From: Paguma larvata
Lineage: Eukaryota > Chordata > Mammalia > Carnivora > Viverridae
Assembly (NCBI GenBank): GCA_030068075.1
Contig: CM057844.1
Location: 4,650,001 to 4,714,000, forward strand
DNA: 64,000 nt
Direction of reading: 5' to 3'
This document shows positions 54,742 to 64,000 of the stretch, piece after piece. The notes below the pieces were generated by a model. It was not told the origin of the DNA. It ran no database searches and saw only the letters and a list, made by a program, of their open reading frames with translations. Numbering within the stretch: the first letter of the stretch is position 1; each line of letters starts with the position of its first letter. The translations under genes were made by a program, and so were the position numbers.

Positions 54742-57303
54742 CTCTTTGAATCAGGAAGAGGCTCTGAGAGTGAATCAGGAAGAGACTCTGAGGGGCCCAA
54801 GGTGAAGCCTGTGGCAGCGGTTTCCAAGGCTGACACGGTGACCCTGAGGAGGAGCAGAAGGAGCACCAGCTGTGGCCTGCACCCGAGTGGGGGTCTCCAG
54901 GCTTTTTTCTGCAGCCTGCCAGTCCTGGAGAGGGACACATCAATGTGCTGTCAAGACAAATCCCCAGCTCCTAAGTAAATCACAGAATAAGTCTGTCAGT
55001 CATCCTGACTGGATGACACATGGCCCTAAAAGTACAACATCCATGAAATGTCACCATGTCATTACCCGATGACACACACCATGCCCCCTTCCAAGTCCTA
55101 CCCACTCTCTGGCACCTCCATCACCAACACTGCTGTGGTCTTGGCCCAAGCTGCCTGGTACCATTCTTTTCAAGAAATGTTATCTCTTGACCTTAATTGT
55201 AAGAATCAATTTTGAGGTACAAGCAGTCATCTGCACAGATACCTCCTCACTGAAGCACCTCGTGTGTTGGATATTTCCCCACAGGTATCATGCCCCTTTT
55301 TCTGTCTCTGATTGTCACTCCAGACAGGTTCTTTTTGAAACCAAGAACCCATTTTGCAAAGTCCCATCATGAATCCTATGGGCAATCCAAAGTGCCAGCT
55401 AGTGCTGTATTTCAAAGCCATAAAGACATTTGCCCGAGAAAACAGTGCACTGTTTGGGTAGGCAATGACACTCCTGACTATTCCAGTGGTGAAATACATT
55501 TAGCAATGAGGTGAACTCCTTGGATGAAGGTGTCAGTTTGTTTACTTCAATCAGTAGATGGAAGGAAGATAAATCAGCATCACCTAAGCTGAACGCTGGA
55601 CTCTTCTAGCAGGTGCAGACACAGAGCTTACAAGAAGCTGAAAATACATCCCACCCAGATAATTCTTGGTTTATTGCATCCTTTCCCTGGGTCTTAATAA
55701 GTCATTAAGTCTTTGAATCAAACAAGTCTCCTCATTATGATGTTCCCATAAAACCAACTTCCTGTTGCTCTTAGAACTGTGGATAATGGCCCTGATACAT
55801 GGACGTTTGAATACACATTGATAAAAATCAGATTTTCTGCATGCGATGGATATTAAAAATACCAAACTTCTATGATTTTTGAATGCTAAGCAGCATCCAC
55901 AGGGCTGAGGTGACCTTGTGGTGTGCAGGTTGGAGAGAAGAAAGAAGACAGGGAAGACTTCCTCACGTCTCACGTAGTTAATAATTTGCCCGTTCAGCCC
56001 TCCGCCTCTGTGGTTTAATACAGACGCTGCCTGGCCGCAGTTGTCTTTGGGAAATACTCCTGAAAGCGGCAGTTTTCCGGCGGCCCCATCCATCTGCAGT
56101 CAGCCCGCCTTCTTGAGCTTCGCAGGAGGCCCCACCAGACCAACTTTCATTTCAGTTTCCCTCCTGATGCTAAGTTAATCTAAATTCAAGAACAATAGCG
56201 TTCATATTTGTCCCTGTCTGTCCAGGATTACCATTATTGAAAGGGGTTTCTATGATCAGCTTGTCACTTTCTTTGCTCCTTAATCTCTTTCTTTCTTTTG
56301 CTCAATGGCCTCCTCTTACTTTCTCTCCTACTGAAGAAACAAGAAAGGATTTTTTTAAGTCTCTCTCTCTCTTCCCTTTCTAAAAACTTAGAAAGTTAAA
56401 AGGCCAGCTCAGCCCGACCACCTGGGCAGATGGGAGGCGCTGTTGCCAGGCACCCTGCCAGCAGCCAGCTGTGACATTGCGCCCTGCCAGCTGTGTTAAG
56501 GCCCTGCCAGAGGGATTGTCCTGGCTCTGTTGGCAGCTACCTCCCACCCAGTCAGTGTCCCATTCCCATTGTCCTCAACTTCCCTTGTTTAATGCTGTTT
56601 TGCAAATTGCTAAGCGCTGGAAGTCTGTTAATCACAGTTCACGTCCTGTGTGAGGCCACACAGGAGAGGCAGAGCTGGGTGGGGAGGCCCTCTGGCAAGG
56701 ATGAATGTCTTGGTGGCGGCCCTTTCATACCCTTAACGAGATCATTACTGCTAACTAAATACAAGCCTGGCCTCATGACCCTGTGAGGAATCAGGAGGGC
56801 CCATGAGGGATATCAATATGATCCCAAACCCCCACTTTGCTGCCTTCCTGTGATGGAAGCTAACCATGTGATCAAAAGGTCTCTAAGCCTGGCTCTGGTT
56901 CCTTCTGGCCCCCAGGGCTCAGGCATCTGAGTGACACTGCCTGTGAGCATGTCACCTGCCCCAGAGTGGTCGGGAACTGTTTGGCCCAACATAGCTCTGA
57001 CTGGACCACCTGGGAAGCCGACTATACCTTCCATAGAGCCCACAGAGCCCAGAGACATGCCCAGGAAACTTTTGGTCCTGAGTCTGGGCCCAACATGATC
57101 TAGGTGGTAAAGTCAAGGAGGTGGGCCAGGAGTGAGGACTTTGTTATTCACAAACTGTGGGCATCTTTGAGAAGATTGTCAAGAGTGTCCTTGGCATAAT
57201 TGGGTGTTTTATTCAGATCTCAAGGTACCTAAACTGACAGTGAATTTCTTCCTTCACTGGAGATATGAAGATGGCCATTTGGACCCACTCATGTAAGCAG
57301 AGG
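54742..57303. other. Repeat-poor 2.5-kb stretch
   Basis: No transposon is recognised. GC content rises around 55960-56700 with complex, non-repetitive sequence. Frames of 90-140 codons (for example 55671-56093 minus) lack domains and splice support. This is the best place to look for a conserved element. Confidence 0.4.
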
Positions 57304-57667
57304 TAAAGTGTGAGTGTATGCATGAGCATGTGTGTAAGCATGTTTAAATGTGAGCATGTATGACCATGTGAATGTGAACACAAGTATGTGTCAATATATG
57401 TGCATGAGTACGTACTATTGTATGTGAGTGTGTACTAGGGTGAACATGTACGAGCACGTGAGCGTGAATGTATGTCTCTGTGTGAACATGTGTGCATGAG
57501 TGTGTATGATTGTGTATGAGCATTTGTATGTGAGTGTGTACAAGTATGAACACGTGTGAACATGTGAGTGTGACCGTAAGCCTGTTGTGAGTGTCTATGC
57601 CTGTGTGGGCATGTATACAAGTGTGAGTGTTTGTGAGTATATAAGTGTAAGCATGTAGGATGTGTGT

Positions 57668-57706
<39 letters not shown>
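57304..57706 (+). repeat. Degenerate TG-rich repeat ending in (TG)n
   Basis: About 400 bp of imperfect 'gtgagcatgtgtg' type units end in a pure (TG)n run at about 57659-57706. Minus-strand frames through it give His/Thr-rich translations and are artefacts of the repeat. Confidence 0.92.
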
Positions 57707-57708
<2 letters not shown>

Positions 57709-58019
57709 GTAGGGAAAGGCTCACCAGGGTTGTTTGCTATTCCACAATAATGGAGTTTCAATGCAGCTCTTCTGCCCACGTGCTTGATGACGACAATCCT
57801 GGTCGTAACGCATAGATTTCCTATCAAAGGAAAGAGCTGGTGATCAATTACTTCTCTTTCCCTCTCTCCTTCCTTCTCAAAAGAAACAGTGAAATGCTGC
57901 AATAAACCCTGTTGAGCAGGAACAAATAATGCAAGAAAACCGTATAACTGAGAGAAGAAAACAAAAGGCAGGCATGAGGAGAGGGGATGGCTCCTAGATC
58001 TAAAAAAAAAAGCACAAAA

Positions 58020-58220
58020 CGGGGGCACCTGGGTGGCTCAGTAGGTTAAGCGTCTGACTGGCTCAAGTCACGATCTCATGTTGGTGAGTTCGAGCCCCAC
58101 ATTGGACTCTGTGCTGACATCTCAAAGCCTGCTTCAGATTCTATCTCCCTCTTGTCTCTTGTCCCTCCCCCAGCTCACGCCCTGCCCCTCTCTCTCTCTT
58201 TCAAAAATAAATAAACAATA
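58020..58220 (+). mobile_element. CAN-SINE
   Basis: The head gggggcacctgggtggctca, 'gagttcgagccccacattgg', the CT block and a 'caaaaataaataaacaat' tail are present. Near-identical aaaagc[a/c]caaaa words lie at 58008-58019 and 58221-58232. Confidence 0.93.
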
Positions 58221-58232
58221 AAAAGCCCAAAA

Positions 58233-59914
58233 GTGCAAATGGAGCTTGTGGTGTTTCTCATGAATAACTCTACCGCAAATGCAGTGCTTAGATCCAGACC
58301 AGCCACAAGATCCTGGGATCAGGTTTTGTTTATAGCAAATTATTTAATATATTCCTGAAAAGGTTAAGGGTAAACAGGATCTATTTGATGCCTTTCTTTT
58401 CTTTTTTCCTCTCTATTTCAAAGAGGCATCACCATGCTTACAAGTAGACGTTGCTTATATGTGGATGGGTTCCTTCCTCCACTAAAGAACAGTAGTATTT
58501 GGGGTCCTGTTCATTCATCTCCCTGAAGACATCATCCATGGCAGCTAACTCCATCTGAAGTAGGGCTGGGAACTCTTTGCAGGGATCAGAACTCAGAACC
58601 TTTCACACAAACAGCTCTTGTGGCTGCAGATAGCAAACCAGTGTTGGTTCTCTTACCATCTTGGGTATGTCCATGCTCCTTGCTAATGAAAAGGCCTCCA
58701 AAACAAATGTAACTTCTTCCATGATGCAAGATGAGTTGGAGATTTACAAATGGGAAAGTTCTGAGCATCTGTTTCCTGGGTACCACGCAGAACCACACAT
58801 TGGTGGCATCCTTGGCTCCAGGAGGGGGCAACTAGAGCATCCCTTTCAAGGGCTCATCTAAGGTGTTCTCACACCTCTCTCCCCACCTCTGTAGGACAGG
58901 ACTCAGCAGGACTCATGGCACCCCCAGGAGGCTAGGGGCTGGGGCTGATTATGCGATGCCTGCTAGAGCATTGCTTCTCTCTCTGTGCAGGTTGAGAGCC
59001 TGATTGGCGCTAAGTAACGTGCAAACCGTGGCATGGTCTCCAGCACTCTCCTTGGCCCTCTTGTGAATTTACAGCCCCACATAGGATGTGTTGATTCTAT
59101 GTCTTCTGAGCATCTTATTGCCAGCACTGGCTCTGGCTGTAGCAAGGAGAAGATGAGCTCATGCAGAAAATGACTCTGTGGTTTGATTGTCCTGGACCAG
59201 ACTCTGTGAGGAGGACAGCAAGGGCCTGGGTCTTCCCACGCAAAGCATTGGATGGTAGTTAATGAAACCGTTCTTCCTCATGGCCAAAAGACAGATTCCC
59301 CAAGGCTCCTCAAATATTAACCTTCATGGCATGCCAGCCAAGCTGCACCGTTTTCATTTGGATGATGGAATTGGACAGAACCTAAAACTTAAACCCTTCC
59401 TCGACTGAACTTGAACAAGAGTTTTGCTCTCATAGGTTATGACAGGACATTAATGGCAGTGTGAAAGATGAAGTTGCTCTCATGGCCTGTGCCTCCCCAT
59501 TTTGCTATGCAAGGTTGCAGGAAGCATCTTCTGGCAGAAGGCTGTATATGCTTTAAATAATTATTTAATAAATAAATATCAGGGTTTTCATCAACCAAGA
59601 GTAGCTTTCTCCCACCCATTTTAACAAAGCGGTATTGCTCTTCACAGAGCAATGGCATTTTTAAGACATTAAGCTTGCTTCCTCTCCTTGCCTGACAACC
59701 TCCGAGGAAATAGCTAAACCAAAACAGATAAGGAAAAGAGTAAAGGTTTTCATTAAATCCCTTTCAAGTTTTATCTTGGGTGTAGGAATTTTCATGAAGT
59801 AGAAACACAATTTTCAGGTTCAGGGAACTGGAATATAATTTTGGTCAGTCTTTTAAAGAATATAGCTTTATCTGAGTGGGTTTATTATTTTATAATGTAC
59901 ACCTACTTAATCTC
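58233..59914. other. Unassigned 1.7-kb stretch
   Basis: No repeat family or gene is recognised. Short frames on both strands overlap and have no motifs. Confidence 0.35.
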
Positions 59915-60265
59915 ATGCCAGGCTCCTCTTTGTTCATTTTGCTATGGCCACTCCAGGGCTGATCCCACCCCAGGGCCTTTGCATTTGCTATTCTCTCTGC
60001 TTGCTTCTCTTTTTCCCCAAATCCCCACATAGTGTCTCTTTCTCCCACTCAATGCCTCCTATTTGAAAAGGACTTTTAACAATCATAGCACAATGAGCTC
60101 CTAATTCCATTCTGTTGTCTTGGAGTTATTTCCCTATTTCAATTTGTCTTATCTGACTGTCTTCCCATGCATTGTTTGTTTCTATCAAGGCTTTGTCCCT
60201 TATTTTCCTGGAACAAAAATGCCTGGCATATAGTAGGTACTTGATTAATATTTGTTGGGAGAACT
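59915..60265 (+). mobile_element. L2 3' end (sense)
   Basis: The phrases 'atgccaggctcctctttgtt', 'cccagggcctttgcatttgc', 'ctattctctctgcttgcttc' and 'atgcctggcatatagtaggt' with 'acttgattaatatttgttgg' follow L2 in order. The element is degraded in the middle. Confidence 0.75.
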
Positions 60266-60400
60266 CTACTTTGAAGATAAGGAGAAGCCACTTGACAGTT
60301 TTGTTTGGGGCTCACTTGGATATTTCTTGGTTCTCTTTTGAAATTATACTTTATGGTGGCATCAAGCAAAATAGTCCACTGGATTTGCCCTCATGGAGGG

Positions 60401-60566
60401 CATATATAAATATATATATATAATTTTATATGTAAATAAAAATATGTGTATACATAAATGCACATATATACATGTGTACATATATATTTTTATATATTTA
60501 TGTATAAATATATAAAAGTGTATAAAAGTATATATATTATATATAATTCATATATATATATGTACG
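60401..60566. repeat. (TA)-rich low-complexity tract
   Basis: TATATA/TATGTA-type repeats cover about 165 bp. There is no transposon signature. Confidence 0.9.
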
Positions 60567-61149
60567 TGAAATCATAGTACCACTCACCTTTAATAACCAA
60601 ATGTCTGCCGTGATCTTTACCCTCATGCTTATTATCTATAAAACTGAATCCACTTCTGATTTCCCCTCCGTAAGAACCCGTGAAAACATGTGCTACAAGA
60701 GCTTTGAAGGATCATTTCAAAAATCTGTTCTACCAAGTTTTTCTTCCCCTCCCCCAGAGATTTTTTTTTTTTTTTTGCACAAAAGTACCATCTCCCATGC
60801 TAAAGTGGGCTTGTAGCGAAAAAAAGTACTTCAGGCCATAACAGGTTTGGACCCACCATTTCCCCCTTCACCGTGGCTGGGCTATTCGTTTGAAATACAG
60901 TTACATTTATTTGTTTCTGTTTATATTTCATTTCAGGGTTTTTCCACATTGTTGTTCATTTCATGTTTTCCTCTGAGTATGAAAGAATTATTCCAAAGTC
61001 GAATCTGTACTCTGAGGTATCCTAAAAAAACGTGGTATTTCAGGCTCCCATGGCTCCAGCTTTATTTCACGCCCACCCCTCAGCTCCGTTCTTTCCTCAC
61101 TGGCTCCTTCTCCCTGTTCCAATCCATCCCCTGTAGGTAACTACTCTTG
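60567..61149. other. Unassigned sequence
   Basis: A T-run lies at about 60760-60776. A 97-codon frame (60847-61140) has no motif. Confidence 0.35.
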
Positions 61150-62268
61150 TCAGTTTCTGGTTTATCCTCCATGTATTTTTTTCTGCAAAAAACAAACAAA
61201 CAAACAGAACCAAATAAATGCATATTTTCTTATTTTCCTCTCTTCCTTACACAAAAGGAGGTAGACTATAGATACTCTTTTGCACTTTGCTTTCTTCACT
61301 AAACAGCATATCCTGGAAATCATGGCACAGTAGTTCACAGTAAACTTTCTCAAGATTTCTTACAGCTGTCTAGCACTTCATAGTACAGATGGGTCACAGT
61401 TTATGCAAGTATTCTTCTATGATTAAGCTACCAGGCAGTTTTCAATATTTTGTAATTATAAACAATGCTACAAAGGATAATCTTGTGTGTATGTATTTTT
61501 GCATTGTTAAAGGCATGTGAGTTCATAGCATTGGTATTTCTGGGTAACTGGCAAGGGCCTACACAGTGTGTTAGCTATTGCTAAGTTTCCCTACTCCAGA
61601 GCAGTAGCAGTTTGGAGTCTCACTGGCACACAGGAGAGTATCTACTTGCCCCACAGCCTCTTTAACAGTGTGTTGTGGGGCTTTTGAATATTTTCCAATC
61701 TCACAGATGAGAAATGGTGTCTGTGTAATTTTAATTCATCGTTTTCTTAGTATGAATAAGGTTGAACATCTTATATTTAAGGACCAGTTTTACATCCTCT
61801 TGTGAATTGTCTATTTGTGTCTTTTACCTATGTTTCTATTCAATGCTGGTCTTTTTCCTTCAAGTATTAAGAAGTGTCCGTATATTAGAGACACCAGTCC
61901 TATGTCTGTGATACACGTTGAAACCACTCTCTCACAGTGTGTCATGGTCTTTTGGCTCTTGCTACAGTGTACTCTGTCAGGAAAACTTCAAAATTCTTTT
62001 CCATAGTCACAGTTATTGATGTGTTCCTCTGTTGCCTCTGGATTTAGGGACACCGTTAGAGGGACATTCCTTAAACTGCAAGTCATAGGGGAGGGAACTC
62101 ATGCATTTGCTCCAAATGCTGCTATAGCTTCATTTTTACATTTAGCTCTCTAATCCTTGGGGATAATTATTCCTGCATCTGGTGTGATATATGGATATAA
62201 TTTTTTCTCCCAAAACTATTCAATTAGTCCCAGCACCACTGATTAAAAGCCCCATTCTCATGAAGGGC
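61150..62268 (-). mobile_element. Ancient L1M ORF2 segment (antisense)
   Basis: The phrases 'tatcctggaaatcatggcac', 'tataaacaatgctacaaagg', 'tgagaaatggtgtctgtgt', 'taaggttgaacatcttatat' and 'ttcaattagtcccagcacca' follow ORF2 C-terminal to connector order in antisense over 1.1 kb. It is highly diverged, with no frame left. Confidence 0.7.
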
Positions 62269-62934
62269 CCTTGGGAGCAAAGAAGGGAAGAAAAGGAAGG
62301 GGTGGGGGTAGAGACACGAAGACAAACATTTACGCTTTCTTCAGTATGTCCCTCATCCCAAACACATCCCAGATGAGAAGCACACCCAGCAAGGGTGTGC
62401 CTGATTTGCAAAGGGCACCACAGAGCAGTCATTTCTACTTAAACCTGAGCTTGTGCCCCAGACCTTGTGGCTAGTAGCCAAGTTCAGGTGACCAGGGGAA
62501 GGAAGGCTTGAGGTCAGTGACTCTGAAGTGACAAATAGTTCCCTGCAGACTCGATAGCATCCAGCTGGTCACAGCTAGCATTTCTAATTTGCTGGCCCCA
62601 GCTAATCACCACATCTTTAACTACAGAATTGGAAGAGTCATAAAAAAGACAATGGTCCCCAGGCTCCAGCCTGAAAGGCCATACGCAGTGAGTTATTGTC
62701 TATGAAGAGATAGGTAGCAGGGACCTTTGTTTCTGGCAGGCATTGGGTCTCCCTGTCCTTTTCAGTGACTCGTCTTCCCCTCACTGATCCATTTTGGTGT
62801 GGAAGTCTCTGAAAGCTTTGACACTGAAAGCTTCCTGAGATGTTCTGATTTTTGGTTTATTTTGTTACCTTGATTTCTCTCATGAGTCAGAATCTCATTC
62901 CAAATTAAACTGTCATCCACTGCTATAATAGTCC
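62269..62934. other. Unassigned sequence
   Basis: No repeat or gene is recognised. Confidence 0.4.
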
Positions 62935-63190
62935 TACAAGTAGCTAACCTTTCCTGAGGACTCACCCTGGTCAGTTACTTTATGGACACTGTCTCCTTCA
63001 CCTTCCCACAACCCTGTGAGGATTGCTTAATTATTATATCCATTTTGCATATGGGAAAGCTGAGGCTCAGACAGGTTGCATTACTTGCTGGGGTCATCCA
63101 GTGAATCGTGGAGTTGATGACGGAGCAGAATTTGAACCCAGCACCCACCTTCATAACTAACTACCATACCTGCTCCGTTGTGAGACCAGT
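62935..63190 (-). mobile_element. MIR element (antisense)
   Basis: The phrases 'cacaaccctgtgaggattgc', 'tatccattttgcatatggg', 'aagctgaggctcagacaggt' and 'gaatttgaacccagcaccca' follow the antisense MIR. It is nearly full length. Confidence 0.85.
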
Positions 63191-63759
63191 TTCTCACTGT
63201 CACTATGTTTAATGAAAGAAACAACAACAACAACAAAAAGTCTAGTGGGTTTAAGATGCTGAATTTTCCCTTGCTCATTTCACTACTGGCAGGAAGCCAA
63301 TTGTGTCCCCTCCAATTTGCACCACAGCTCTGGGTTTTATGAATAAACCCAGGTTCACCCAGCAGGAGAGTCTGAAAGAAATCGACATGTCGAACTGTCC
63401 ACATGACAGCTCCAAAAATTACTACTAGACAAAGGTAATATAATATTAACTAGAAAACAATGATGTTTTAGGTAGACCAGGTACCAGCTATAAATTTAAA
63501 AAGTAAATGGTGTGAGCTAGCTACACTTGAAAAGTCCTGGGGTACGGCAGACTAATGTTAAGTACAAAATGTCCTTCTGTCTCTGGCATTCATCTGCCAG
63601 TCACATTGTTCGTTAAAAGTAGTCATTTTGAAAGCAGTAATTCATTCTCTACAGTCCTTCCTTAACACGATTTCAGCCTGCAATTTAGATGATAGGAAAA
63701 TTACAACCTCAGTGCACTATATTATGTGATATAAATGTTATTGCAATTAAGCCTGGTAG

Positions 63760-63762
<3 letters not shown>
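63191..63762. other. Unassigned sequence
   Basis: A short (AAC)n run lies near 63221-63236. Otherwise nothing is recognised. Confidence 0.4.

Positions 63763-63814
<52 letters not shown>
63763..63814 (+). repeat. (CA)n microsatellite
   Basis: A pure run of about 26 CA units. It is likely length-polymorphic. Confidence 0.97.
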
Positions 63815-63816
<2 letters not shown>

Positions 63817-64000
63817 TACAACTGGCCCATGATTTAGCTAAGTAAGTATTTTCTGTAAACCAAGAGGCTGTTGGGCAAAACCTAGAGTGGAATGGAAGCA
63901 GGTAGGAGATGACCTGAGAAACTCTGAATTTTACCTTTATTGGTCAGGATGAGGGTGTATTACACTGACCTAAACACCGAAAGGATTACCAGCCAGCCAG
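63815..64000. other. Unassigned sequence to window end
   Basis: No feature is recognised. Confidence 0.4.

Noticed and set aside
55671..56093. 140-codon minus-strand frame
   Set aside because: No motif, no credible splice signals that I can defend, and composition typical of non-coding DNA.
57344..58028. 126- and 197-codon frames rich in His and Thr
   Set aside because: They are produced by translating the TG-rich repeat on the opposite strand.
1..64000. Complete endogenous retrovirus
   Set aside because: Only solo or partial LTR-like segments are seen. No gag, pol or env reading was recognised between paired LTRs.

Overview
This window reads as ordinary vertebrate nuclear DNA from a carnivore, most likely a cat-family (felid) genome. 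The main evidence is about twenty copies of a tRNA-derived SINE that begins ggggcgcctgggtggctcag, carries a B-box-like gttcgagccc, then a CT-rich stretch, and ends in (A)AATAAA plus poly(A). Its internal gctcagagcctggagcctg block fits the felid SINEC_F form of the carnivore CAN-SINE rather than the canid form. Carnivore L1 tails and old pan-mammalian repeats (MIR, L2, MLT1 LTRs, L1M) surround these copies. I find no supportable host protein-coding exon, no tRNA or rRNA gene and no CRISPR array. The longest open frames are L1 ORF2 debris, frames through microsatellites, or chance frames in LTR and SINE DNA. The window is best described as intergenic or deep intronic.

Layout. 1-13 kb: an ERVL-like LTR end, an MLT1 LTR, an L1M tail carrying a tiny 3'-truncated SINE, a MIR, an L2, several old LTRs and a young L1 tail. 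13.9-17.9 kb: a long antisense ancient L1M with an internal deletion, broken by a younger L1 tail and by a near-consensus SINE. 18.3-28.4 kb: a nested L1 block. An outer antisense L1 is split by a SINE, by a nearly complete 5.3-kb antisense L1 with ORF1 and ORF2 remnants and a 14-bp target-site duplication, and by a second SINE that coincides with loss of about 120 bp of its host L1. 28.4-30.8 kb is largely unassigned. 30.8-31.7 kb: an old MLT1-like LTR, then a U6 snRNA pseudogene fused to an L1 3' end. 32-44 kb: L1M, L2, MIR, a hAT-like fossil and SINEs, including a SINE split by a tiny L1. 44-48 kb: mostly unassigned DNA. 48.5-49.9 kb: a rearranged L1 that combines a template jump with a 5' inversion inside one pair of target-site duplications. 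50-54.7 kb: dense SINEs and LTRs. 54.7-64 kb: largely unassigned sequence with a degenerate TG tract, an L2, a long antisense L1M and a (CA)n microsatellite.

Nothing here works together as a gene pathway. The story is one of layered retrotransposition: L1 machinery moved itself, the SINEs and one U6 RNA. I did not find a new biological system. The most informative items are the U6/L1 fusion, the rearranged L1 at 48.5 kb, a 28-bp SINE stub with a 19-bp duplication, and the datable nested insertions. Subfamily names come from recognising consensus-like phrases by eye and should be read as family-level calls.
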